From Narthecium ossifragum (lineage: Eukaryota; Streptophyta; Magnoliopsida; Dioscoreales; Nartheciaceae), in contig OY986966.1 of NCBI GenBank assembly GCA_963920575.1, forward strand, positions 15,083,297 to 15,147,296: DNA of 64,000 bases, written 5' to 3'. The position numbers and the translations under genes were made by a program. Under the pieces are notes generated by a model. It saw nothing but the letters and a program-made list of their open reading frames with translations. It had not been told where the DNA came from and searched no databases. Below are positions 44,409-55,096 of this stretch, one piece after another (the stretch's first letter is position 1; the number at the start of each line of letters is the position of its first letter).

Positions 44409-45794
44409 TTGAAGGAAGGATCACAGCCAGTGAATGTCCGACCCTACTGGTACGCCCACTATCAAAAAAACGAGATCGAGCGTCAGGTGGCGCAGATGCT
44501 GGAAGTAGGACTCATCCATCCAAGTACGTGTCCTTTTTCTTCACCGGTTTTATTAGTCAAGAAAAAAGATGGATCGTGGCGATTCTGCACTGACTACAGA
44601 GCACTGAATGAAGCAACGGTGAAGGATCGATTTCCAATACCTATAGTTGATGACATGCTAGATGAATTGCACGGAGCGGCCTACTTCACGAAGCTGGATT
44701 TGCGGGCAGGATACCACCAGATTCGAGTAAAGCCGGAGGACATTCACAAGACAGCCTTCCGAACCCACAGTGGCCATTATGAATATGTGGTGATGCCGTT
44801 TGGACTATGCAACGCTCCGTCGACCTTCCAAGCAGCCATGAACACCCTCTTCCGACCGTACCTTCGGCGGTTTTTGCTGGTTTTTTTTTATGATATTTTG
44901 GTCTACAGCAAGCTCTGGGCGGAGCAATTGGAGCATCTGCGGGTAGTGATGGAAATTTTGAGTGCTAACCAGTTCTTCATCAAACCGTCCAAGTGCAGCT
45001 TCGCGCAACGGAAGGTGGAGTATCTGGGACATATAATTTCACAGGAGGGCGTGAGTGTGGATCCACAGAAAATTGATGCTATGGAAAAATGGCCGGCTCC
45101 GAAGAATACGACCGAACTACGGGGATTTTTGGGCTTAACAGGTTACTATCGTAAGTTCGTGAAGGACTATGGCAAGATCGCAGCCCCGCTGACGGCGTTA
45201 CTAAAGAAGGGACAGTTTGCATGGGGGCCCGAAGCAAAGAAGGCGTTCTCAGCTTTGAAGATAGCCATGACAAGTACACCAGTGCTGGCACTCCCAGATT
45301 TCTCAGAAGAGTTCACTGTCGAGACCAATGCCTCTGGGGGCGGCATTGGCGCAGTATTGATGCAGGCGGGACGACCCATCGCTTTTCTCAGCAAAGCCAT
45401 CGCGGCGACTAAGCTGGCTTGGTCCGCCTATGCCAAGGAAATGCTGGCCGTGATGGAAGCCATACGAATTTGGAGGCCGTATCTGTTAGGGAGAAAATTT
45501 ATCATTCAAACCGACCAACGCAGCTTGAAATATTTTCTGGAGCAGCGAGTAGTTACGGCAGAACAGCAGCGTTGGGTTTCAAAATTATTGGGGTATGAGT
45601 ATGAGATCAGATATAAGCCAGGCAAGGATAATTCCGTGGTGGATGCATTGTCAAGGAGGAGCAACGAGCCAGAAATACAAGCACTATCATATCCGGTGTC
45701 GCCAATCTGGAAGGAGGTAAAACGAGAGCTAATGAAGAGGATCCCTATTTACAGGGCGTGCACCAGCGATGGCTACAGGAGAGGCCGGCCATAG
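44409..45794 (+). pseudogene. Gypsy reverse transcriptase and RNase H, catalytic residues altered
   Basis: Finger and palm motifs are clear (FCTDYRALNEATVKDRFPIP, FTKLDLRAGYHQIRV, MPFGLCNAPSTFQ, KCSFAQRKVEYLGHIIS). The active-site word is VFFYDILVYS: the first Asp of the usual FxDD is Tyr (codon TAT at 44889). RNase H follows, but its first catalytic Asp (normally ETDAS) is Asn (ETNAS, codon at 45327); the later Glu (AKEMLAVMEA) and Asp (QTDQRSLKYF) are kept. A frameshift near 45745 separates it from integrase. Confidence 0.95.
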
Positions 45795-47440
45795 GAGGAG
45801 CAGGTCTGGCCAGAAAACCAGTGGGAAAGGCGGGTGGATCGGCGCTGGTGGAGAACGACGCCAAGGACGATCTGAGTAGGGGGGACAACCTAGCGACTGA
45901 GGACCCGGGTGACCGCGTGGCTGAGGGCAAAGACGCGGGGGTAGGCGTTCCTGCAGAGGAAGATACTGCCAGCGGAGAAGAGGAAGACGGAATCTCATAC
46001 CGGAAGCCGGTAAAGGCTTTCATGGTACGGGACGGGGTAGCTTACTGCAACGGCTGGGTATTGGTGCCGCCAAAATCTGAATTAAGCCGCCAGTTGCTGA
46101 GAGAGTACCATGACTCTTCCATCGGAGGGCATTCAGGGGTCCTGCGCACTTTAAAACGGTTGTCCCATATGTTCTATTGGGAGGGAATGTGTCAAGGCGT
46201 GAAGGAGTACATAGCCGCCTGCGATGTTTGTCAGAAAAATAAAAGTGATTCTCGACGGCCTGGTGGGTTGCTGAAGCCTCTGCCTATTCCGGAGCAAGTA
46301 TGGGAGGAAGTGTCGATGGATTTTGTGGAGGGCTTGCCGCTTTCTGCTGGTATGGATTTGGTCATGGTAGTCGTTGACAAATTGACGAAGTATGCACACT
46401 TCATACCTCTAACTCATCCATATACTGCGGTGAAGGTGGCGCAAACTTTTATTCAGCAAGTTGTCCGTTTACACGGCGTGCCCAATGCTATAGTAAGTGA
46501 TCGAGACCCAGTTTTTATGAGCAAATTTTGGAAAGAATTCTTCAAGGCGCAGGGAACTCGTCTCAAAATGAGTTCAGCATACCATCCCCAAACGGACGGG
46601 CAAACAGAAGTGGTGAACAGGTGTTTGGAACAATATTTGAGGTGTTTTGTAAATCAAAATCTGAAAGCATGGGTACATTATTTGGCATGGGCAGAGTATT
46701 GGTACAATACTTCTTATCATTCTTCGACAGGGATGACTCCTTTCAAGGCATTGTATGGACGGCCAGCACCAGTCATTCCAAATTATGTAGCAGGCTGTTC
46801 TCCTATGGAGGAGGTTGATAAAGAACTGTTGAATCGAGATGAGATCCTGCGGCAACTGAAGCATAATTTGTATCATTCTATTAATTGGACTAAGCAAATT
46901 GCGGACCAACGACGAAGGGAGGTCGAGTTTGAAGCTGGTGATTGGGTTTATTTGAAGCTCCAACCTTACAGGCAGAGTTCAGTCTTCAGAAGAGCCCATC
47001 AGAAACTAGCAAGCCGGTATTTCGAACCATATCAGGTAGTGGAGAAAATTGGGGCGGTAGCGTATAAACTCGCTATTCCCGAAGAAGGTCGCATTCATCC
47101 TGTATTCCATGTGTCATTACTGAAGAAAAAGATTGGGCATGTATCTGTAGTGGAGCAAGATATGCCTCCCTATGATGATGAAGGAGTTCCTAAGCTGGAA
47201 CCTGAGACAATCTTGGACTACCGCTGGGTCAAAATAGGCACACGGTATGTCGAGGAGGCGTTAGTAAAGTCGAAGGCAATGGCTAGCGCCGACGCAACAT
47301 GGGAATCGGTTGGAAGCCTTCAGGACCAATTCCCAAATGTGAACCTTGCGAACAAGGTTCTTTCTCAAGGCGGGGAGAATGATGAGAACGGTAGGCGTTC
47401 CAGTCGAGTTCGGAAACCCAACTCGAAGTACTCTGTTTAG
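45758..47440 (+). pseudogene. Gypsy integrase with chromodomain-like tail
   Basis: The 560-codon frame is open but has lost its link to the RNase H frame. The HHCC zinc finger (EYHDSSIGGHSG ... CDVCQ) precedes the catalytic core: Asp in VSMDFVEG (codon 46319), Asp in IVSDRDPVF (46499) and Glu in TDGQTEVVNR (46607), with the standard 35-residue gap between the last two. HPVFHVSLLKK leads to a degenerate chromodomain-like end (DATWE). About 60 acidic, Gly/Ala-rich residues (roughly 45800-45995) lie before the zinc finger where relatives have a short linker. The last ~20 codons lie inside the 3' LTR. Confidence 0.93.
47369..47379 (+). promoter_or_regulatory. Polypurine tract
   Basis: GGCGGGGAGAA immediately before the 3' LTR; the expected plus-strand primer. 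It lies inside the end of the integrase frame. Confidence 0.8.
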
Positions 47441-47802
47441 TTTAAGTAAGGTACTCTGTTTAGTTTGAGTTAGAACTCTTAATTTAGTTGGAGTCTTAGT
47501 CTTATAGACAGCTGTTCTAGGAAGTCTAGTTGCAGGGGGATTGCTAGAGAGTCCGGGTGGCGCCTGCGTGCGCTAGTAGGATATCTAAGTAGATGTTTTG
47601 GTTGCTTAGTCTCCCATGCTTTCAATCAATAAAGCTTTCTCTTATTAGCAGTAAGAACAGAGCAGGGGTCGTCCAAGCCATCAAGTTGGACAGGGGTGAT
47701 CCTCCGCCATAAGCGAGGAATCTTCTTCTTCTTCTTCATTGTTCCATCTCGTCTTCTCACTATCTAAGCAGATCTGTGAGGCTAGGGGATTGATCTTCAT
47801 CA
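47380..47802 (+). repeat. Gypsy 3' LTR
   Basis: 423 bp, differing from the 5' LTR by five substitutions, a 1-bp and a 3-bp indel. It encodes the integrase C-terminus up to TAG at 47438. Confidence 0.95.
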
Positions 47803-48320
47803 GAATGCCACTTGCATATTAACAAAATCACATCATGTAAACAAACAAAATTCAAGTTTTCCTATTCATCTAAGAGAGAGTACCACTAGCGTCATGCATT
47901 CAAGTTTTTCACTAGAAAGAAAAACCATACTTCTATCAAGGAACCAAGCCTTAACTCTAGTCAAAACTAAAGAAAACCAAAAAGCACCAATCTTTCACAA
48001 TATAACAAAATCTGATTCCAATCTAAAGAGCAGTAGCTGAAGCACAATAAATTTGTTGATTCCATCCAATATCCCATACCAGCAAAGTACACCAACCGTG
48101 AGAGTCATCACACTCAGTCACATGATGACAATGAATTATGAACACAAGCTCTAAAATCAGCAGAATAGAGTAACAAAAAACTACCATCTTCAAACCCAAA
48201 GCCCTAATCGCAGAGCAAACGCAACTCCATGACAGTAAACTATGGCTAATCAGGGGTATAACATGCTCGGGAGAGAATATGAGGAGAACAATAGAGCACT
48301 AAATAGGCAAAATCGATATA
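47803..48320. other. Duplicated-unit sequence after the Gypsy insertion
   Basis: Continues copy 1 of the segmental duplication, paired with 56498-57010. It ends at the tandem junction. Confidence 0.7.
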
Positions 48321-48850
48321 AACTTGGAGGTACGCTCATGAGGAGCGGATGGTTATATGTGAGCTTGGCTTTGCATAAACTTGGATGTTGGATAACCCTT
48401 GGAGGGTTGTATTATATATCTTATATCGTTTTATGTCATATTATGCCTCTTACATGCGTTATGAGTTGACTCTCTTATTTAGTTAATGCATATTAGCCAT
48501 TATATGATGAGATGTTATATCATTGCATACTTATATTCTTTGAATGCGCTTACTCATTCATGTGTAATGTTTGCATTAAAAGCATTAGGGATAGATTGTG
48601 GACGATGTGGTTAATCACCGATGGAGGACTCGGGTAGTCCTAGGGCCGGGGCTTGGGTTGAGTTAATAGAGGTGGAGTTCGTCGGTGACGAAAGGGAAGA
48701 TTAAGAGGTGATAGTTGCGAGTTCCCCAGAGGTGGTGGTTGGAGACTGACAAGGTCAAAAACGTCCGACCGTGTCATAGGGGGAGGAGAGGTCGCGAGTG
48801 AAAAAATAAAATGGCATTATCATCTTTTGTCAAAGGTTTTGGGTTTATTG

Positions 48851-48869
48851 CCCCCCCCCCCCCCCCCCG
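48851..48869. repeat. Poly-C run
   Basis: Nineteen or so C where copy 1 (near 20193) has only CCCC. Confidence 0.9.
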
Positions 48870-49931
48870 AAAGCTTTCTGACTGGCCTAATAACAAATGC
48901 CACGTGGCTTTGAGCCTTTGACCAATTTCCCCTTTATTTTAACTCACATGTCTTTTAATATGTTATAACTATTCTAATTCGTGCAAGAAACAATAACCTA
49001 AATTTTATCTGTTAGGTGAAAATTTTAACCTATGGGGCTTTTTTTAATGAAAATGAATCAGAGAATAGGCAAATCGCAAATACCCGATCGCGTAATTTTT
49101 AAAAACAGATAACACTAGCCTAAGCGGGATTCGGATCGAGAACCCAAGACCACCTCACGCGTTCTTAACCATACATGCACTTGGGTGCTTAATTAAGAAA
49201 CTTTAGAGCTCAGCAACGGCTTCTAGATACACGACGCAAGTTGGACCCCTAAACAAAGGTGACCAACCGAATTATTTTAACAAAAAATAAACCAAACATT
49301 CACAAGCACATAACATATGTTTGTGACGATATAATGGGTCAAAAGAGTAGGTAGTGTGACACGCATCCTATTCATTGATATGTTCCATTCGAACTTGATA
49401 ACCAGAGGCTTTAAAATATCACCTTCGGTTGAATTTTAGTTATAATAATAAAGATAACTTTTCTATAAGCTATTAAAAAATGGTTAGCGGTACTACTAAG
49501 TTATCGGGATTAAGTCATGCATTGTGAGAGGTCACGAAATCTATACCCGGTCTTTCTTCTAGTTATTTTTATTATGATTAGTTAAACTGTTACAGTAGCT
49601 TGAGAGGGCAAATGTCCCACATAATGATCACATACTAGTCTCGTCAAGGGGAACTGCGTCCAATTATTCATGTTAAATATCAAATTACTGTTAAGCAATG
49701 TTTATCTTCTTCAGATTCTACTGAGCCTATAGATAATGATGGTTCTTAGTTAATGTTTATCTCACTCTATTTGTACCCATACGTTACTTTACTTTTGTAT
49801 GTATCTCTTCATATGTATATGCCTATATAAATATATCAATAAATATATGACTGATTACTTTTGACCAAAGCCAATTCTCCATCTGTACCTTGGTCTGGTT
49901 TCTACGTGGATTTAAATCATCATTCTAACGT

Positions 49932-50225
49932 CGTTTGGTTTCAAGCACAAAATGAGAATAAAAATCAAAATGGAAATGAATAGTGGAATAGGAATGAAAC
50001 ATTTTACGACGTCAAGATTTGGAATAAAAATCATGATTAAAGCTGTTTGGTATTAAAAAATGAGTGTAAGAAAGAAGTAAAAATAAAATATAAATGATCA
50101 AATTATTTTATAACAGCTATTCCATTATATGAATGAAGCATTACATTTTTCATTTTAATATCTAACCAAACTAAGTAACGGGTTTTAAACAGATATCCAT
50201 TCCCGTCAGTTTTGTCAACCAAACG
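49932..50225. mobile_element. MITE-like element, complete copy
   Basis: Left end CGTCGTTTGGTTTCAAGC and right end GTCAACCAAACG are inverted complements over their outer bases. The interior is rich in GGAATG/CATTCC. It is the uninterrupted counterpart of 21249-21526. Confidence 0.5.
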
Positions 50226-50551
50226 TGTTATAAGTCGTGCTTCCGATCTGGATCACCATCAATCCATTGTGGACTTTCATATAGACCTAACAAAATCCAT
50301 TCCCGCCAGTTATGTCAACCAAACGTGTTATAAGTCGTGCTTCCGATCTGGATCACCATCAAGTGTCACACTAATCCATTGTGGACTTTCATATAGGCCT
50401 AACTTACCATTGGGTATAACCGCTTGAGCTACTCTAGGTTGTATCTGGACCCTTCCATATAGGCCTAACTTCTATAACCATTGGGTACAACCGCTTGAGC
50501 TACTCTAGGTTGTATCTAGACCCAGTCTCTCGGAAGCTTTGGACTACATTT
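50194..50551. repeat. Two short tandem duplications absent from copy 1
   Basis: GTCAACCAAACGTGTTATAA repeats ~97 bp apart (near 50214 and 50311), and GGTATAACCGCTTGAGCTAC-type sequence repeats ~75 bp apart (near 50415 and 50487). The corresponding position in copy 1 holds the MULE. Confidence 0.8.
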
Positions 50552-52500
50552 TTTATTCTTATTTTTAAATTGAGCATATCGCCTTGACTAGATGGGTAAA
50601 TGTGATTACAGCCTTACAAGCACAAAGTCCTTATTAGCCATAATGTGGTTGCAGCAAATCACAAAATAGCAGCCCGACTAATGCTAACATCTAGTGTTGC
50701 TGTAAATTTTGAACATAAATAAGATAATATAAAGCTCATGCTGCAACAATAGTTCTTTGTTTAGTTTTACCATCAACCCTCAGTGGACCAATGCACCGCA
50801 TGCTAGTCTCCTCTCAGCTCAATAATAGCTCAATCAAAGCGATCCCAAGCTGATAAAAGAGTTATACTTAAGGTGTTGATAACAAGCAAGTGTTTCCTCA
50901 ATGGGTATATGCTCGATCCAGCTTGATACTTATTCAACTTTTTTTTCTCATTTAATTTGAGTTTTGAATATTTGAAAACTGTAAGCAAGAATTGTCCAAA
51001 TACGTTGCATCGCAATATCAACAGCTAAAGATTATTGGATACTAGCAGCATATATGACTTGACTTTATCAACAGCTATGGTTATTGACTATTTTTTCTGA
51101 AATCCCAACCACTTACGAACAATCCACCCTTCCACTTCCCGCTAAAACTCACAAAAAAATAAGGGTTGCTTACATATATAACCCCTAGAAAAGTTTGATT
51201 TTACATATCCCTTGAAAAATCAAATTTACATCAAAAACAAAAAAAACTTTGATTATTATCGTATAACCCCTTTAATTAGATAAGAGTGAAATATTCAAAT
51301 GTATTGTCAGAATCTAAAATGGATGATGTAAATGAAGGTGGATCTAGGAACTTCTTCACGGTTAATGGTGATGAAAATAGAGATAGCTCGCTAGAGTAGA
51401 ATGTGAAAAGAACTCGTCGAAGAAAAAAATAAACACATTATTAATTTCAAGTCATAAGCCCCAATGGTTATCTGGGTTGTTGAAAGCAGAAAGGCAGTCA
51501 TAAGGGATAAGAATAGTCGACTAATTTCAAAAGCCACCGCTATCATCAAACGGATATGTCCAACATATTCCCCAAATATTCCACATTTAAAGTAAGTAAA
51601 GAGGCTATATGACAATAATCCATGTTTCAATATTTCTGATGTAAATTTGATTTATTTTGAAATGACATATGTAAAAATCAAACTTTTTTAAAATGATATA
51701 TGTAAATAACCAAAGAAATAAATAAAATTGCGATTGTAATTTTTCAAAATCCCCCATCCAAAACAGTACCTTCAAGCACAATAGAGATGGTTCTGTATTC
51801 CACAAGAAAAAAATCCAGGTCCTTAATAGAACTGTCATTCCACCTCCCTAGCGTTTTCAGAATATACATGCTGCAAACATTTACAGGATTTCCTACAAAA
51901 TTTCGTTTTCAGAATATATATACATGCTGCAAACATTTACAAGAAATCTTACAAAATTTTGAGTTCTTACTATATTATTCAATGTAAAACACATGCTGCC
52001 TCCATTATCAATTAAAAGAACAAGGAAACTAAGTAATGAAAAAAAAGCCACAAACACTAAAGCCCGCCTCAACCTTCTTTCACATTCTATAACCACTAAA
52101 TTTCACAGCGGTCCACCACCTCTGTACCTCTTGACAGATTCCAAACCAAAATTTTCCATCTTAGCAGCTACTTGTTGCATTGATTTTCAACTCATCAGCA
52201 GCAGAGAAACGTTTATTCGAGCAAGATAACATACTAAAGCCAGATGAAGAAAAGTGAATTCATAAACAAGCCTACCAGAGACTTTATTTCCAACAAAGAT
52301 TTCAGGATTACACATTTCAGATTGCTGTCTAAGAATGTTATTTCAAGCACAGAAGAGCTTGATAGAAGTAGATACATTATTAACACCATGAAACGCTTCC
52401 TCGTAACAATGACGAGTTAACCATAGTCAACATTCACATATCTTGAGAGCCTGCCCTATGCCTTTGTTCAATTTAATGTCTCTAGGATTCACTCCCCCCA
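50552..52500. other. Duplicated-unit segment S1, copy-2 version
   Basis: Partner of 32863-34837 and 37297-38650. It contains the same small TIR element (about 51159-51716) and conserved short open frames without recognisable content. Confidence 0.75.
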
Positions 52501-53849
52501 CCCCCCCCTCTTTGCAAAAGAAATCAATGTCCCTAGCATTCACACTTCTAACCAGATAACAACTATCTATGGCCCTTCCACAAAAGCCTCATGAACTTAT
52601 ATTCTCGGTACAGGAGAAACAAAGGAAATGAGTTGATGGGAAAGAACTTAATCAATGATTGTTCTACAGAAACAAGCTAGCCTATTCAGTACATATGGGG
52701 AGAAAGGCAGATCAAAATACATAGTCCAAAGTAGTCAAAATTTAGCTAAAATATCTATGCTTTATATTTTGATTCATCCTATTCTCTTTCAATGCCCAAC
52801 ATGAAAACATTGACCGAAAGTTAATTCTACACCCAATCAGATGGAAACGACATTACAGTGGTCGAAAATTGATCTCTGGAGTCAAACAAGACAAAAACTT
52901 TAATAGATGGCCCAGGATAGGTAAGATTCAACAAATCAAATATTACAATCTATGCGAAGCACTGACAAGAGTTGGGGTTAAGAAGATAGTAAGTTCACAG
53001 ACATGAGAACTTTTTGAACAAATAGAAGAAAAATAGAAGAAACCAACGTGAATATCATGATGACAAAATTTCATCGATTTTACCATCGCTGAGGGTGAAT
53101 TTGTATTTTAAAGATGGCAAGCATGCCATTATCCAATCAAAGAAATGATGCAATTTAAAACTATTAAGTTAGTTAAGATGTAAAAGATGGAGCATGATGA
53201 CAGGTTCACAACATTGCTAGATTAAAGATGAAGATCAAGTGAGGCCCATGATGAACCAGCAAGTTTCTAGAAGTTGAAACTAACAAAAACTCAAAGTTCA
53301 AAGATCAAATATTATCGGAAAGGCAGCTCAAGATCTGCAATTGCTATGTCCGTAACAGTTGTAAATTAAAAAATCAGTCCTTTTCTGATGAATAATTTCA
53401 AAGGTTCAAATGTATTTTAATAACATTCCTCAAGATTACAAATGAGACCCTAAACATCCAATTTGGACAAATAAGGCCCTAAGGTTCAAAATCGTTTCAA
53501 TGTGTACTGACTGACCTTCAGAGTCATGCGCCTGCACGTGCTTCATTCTCCCGCCCTTATAACCTCCTGGCAACCAAAAAGGGATTAGGGGTTGTTTCCA
53601 AACCCCGCATCCCCTCGACTTGGCCGATCAGTCCCCAGATCAAAGGTTCTCGAAGGTCAGAAAAGATGACATGAACCTAGTCCCCAAAGCTGCAATCTCT
53701 AGTTGATTTGCATATCCTTCGCAATCAATGAGTAAGTACGAGGGTTTGCAATTCTATTCTCAAAGTTAACCTACCCTTTCACTGCTTATTCTATTGCATG
53801 TTGAAGTAAGCTACATTCTATTCTGTCATGTTACCGCTGAAATCTCTTA

Positions 53850-54197
53850 GGTGTCGTTTGATTGCGGGATAAGCAATTTCAGGATTGGAGAGAATAGGGA
53901 TTGGTACATGGGATAAGTAGTGGAATATGTGTGGTATTTGGTTGAAAGGTAATGATAAAGTAGTAATGTTTGATTGAAAAGTAAGGATAATGAAGTAATG
54001 ATTGGTTGAAAAGTGTAAAAGTAGGGATAAAGTTGATGTGATTGATTGAAAAGAAGAGAAATGGTAGTAATGATTGATTGAAAAGTGGGGATAGAAATGG
54101 GGATAAAAGTGGAGATTAGAGGGTGTTTGGCTGCAATACCGGGATAAACTGGGCTTAACACGGATAAGGATTCCTTATACCCGAACCAAACAAGGCC
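53850..54197. mobile_element. Tourist-like MITE, copy 2
   Basis: Same 348-bp element as 40009-40356, with TTA on both sides (53847-53849 and 54198-54200). Confidence 0.75.
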
Positions 54198-54438
54198 TTA
54201 TTGTTACTCTGCAAATTGATGGCATCAAGTGATTCCTCATCCTCTTCTAGTGCAGTTCTATTGCTACTGTGGCTTAAGAGATGAGGACTTCTTGGACCAC
54301 CAAAAATCTTGAGAGAAGGTTTTTTGGATCTGCAACTTATAGGATAATTATTCTACTTCAAAATGTCAAAATTTAAACATGAGCACCAATCATAATATTC
54401 CTTGCAGGATCAATGTGCGTGTAATATCTTTTGTTGGG

Positions 54439-54732
54439 ATGACTCTAAGATATGAACACGGGAAGACAGTAAAAAATGAGCTGAAGATCAAGATTCAAAG
54501 AATGGAGACTGAATTCGAGAACCTTAGGTCTAAAGAGGCAGAAGATATGGCTCAAATCAAAATTTGGAGAACCAGATCCAAGATTAGACAAGATAGAATT
54601 GTCAAAATGGAAATTGAAATGAAGAAGATCAAAGTTAGAGACATGTTGTTGTGGTTTTTCATTGTAGTGTTATCTACTGCAGTTATTCGTGTAACTGCAT
54701 TTGACATGAGCTATACATTGGACATGTATTAG
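54439..54732 (+). CDS. Small coiled-coil protein with C-terminal membrane segment, inside a MULE-like element
   Basis: The frame of 97 codons starts at ATG 54439 (an upstream in-frame ATG at 54379 lies in transposon sequence). Residues ~8-70 are highly charged and likely coiled coil (VKNELKIKIQRMETEFENLR); residues ~74-92 are hydrophobic (MLLWFFIVVLSTAVIRV), a probable membrane anchor. A coiled coil plus C-terminal membrane helix resembles the tail of plant GRF-zinc-finger proteins, but no zinc finger is present and the likeness is weak. It may be a captured gene fragment. The first duplicated copy lacks it entirely. Confidence 0.4.
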   Translation: MTLRYEHGKTVKNELKIKIQRMETEFENLRSKEAEDMAQIKIWRTRSKIRQDRIVKMEIEMKKIKVRDMLLWFFIVVLSTAVIRVTAFDMSYTLDMY

Positions 54733-55096
54733 GCATGTATTAAAAATGTTATCAATGCAGATATTCCCATTCAAAATATCTATGTATCTTTGTTGTGTTT
54801 GAATGAATGAATGTAGTCGTTCCACCTCCATGAGTCTTTGATCCAGCGATTGAGGGAGTGCGGGTTTTAGAAAGAAACCTTAATCCCTTTTTGGTTGTCA
54901 GGGGTAATAAGGGCGGGAGAATGAAGCATGTGCGGACATGTGACCGCTCTCCCATTAGTATCCATTACACCGTCTGACGGTTGGTGCACATTAAAACAAC
55001 TTTGAAACTATAGAGCTTTATTTTGTCCAATTGAAAGTTTAGGACCTTATTTGAAACCTTGAGGAAAAATAGAGGGTACTGAAGTACATTTGACCC

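Larger units (their letters stand above)
42208..47802 (+). mobile_element. Near-complete Ty3/Gypsy (chromovirus-like) retrotransposon
   Basis: 5595 bp with LTRs of 425 and 423 bp and a perfect 5-bp target duplication GAATG (42203-42207, 47803-47807). The uninterrupted site is present in the second segmental copy at 56493-56497. The order is LTR, primer site, gag, protease, reverse transcriptase, RNase H, integrase, chromodomain-like tail, polypurine tract, LTR. The LTRs differ by 5 substitutions and 2 indels. Coding is broken by three stops or more and at least three frameshifts, so this copy is not autonomous. Confidence 0.95.
19666..48320. repeat. Copy 1 of an ~8.7-kb direct tandem duplication, inflated by insertions
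   Basis: Three blocks match copy 2 in order: 19666-21526 with 48322-50193, 32863-34837 (and 37297-38650) with 50552-52500, and 38650-42207 plus 47803-48320 with 52500-57010. Copy 1 ends AAAATCGATATA at 48320 and copy 2 starts at once with ACTTGGAGGTACGCTCATG, the equivalent of 19666, so the two are head to tail. The extra length of copy 1 is the MULE, a second MULE fragment and the Gypsy element. Confidence 0.85.
53403..55096. mobile_element. Non-autonomous MULE-like element carrying a coiled-coil/TM open frame (Pack-MULE-like)
   Basis: The ends GGTTCAAATG and, reversed, GGGTCAAATG begin long imperfect inverted repeats sharing CCTAAAC, CAATT-GGACAAA-TAA, TGCTTCATTCTCCCGCCCTT and CAACCAAAAAGGGATTA. 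The flanks AATTTCAAA and AATTTCAAC form a likely 9-bp target duplication. No transposase is present; inside are a Tourist-like MITE (53850-54197) and an open frame of 97 codons. Confidence 0.7.

Noticed and set aside
49932..50225. Firm superfamily assignment (hAT, Mutator or PIF) for this MITE
   Set aside because: Terminal repeats are short and imperfect and the target duplication is not clear, so I kept the general call.
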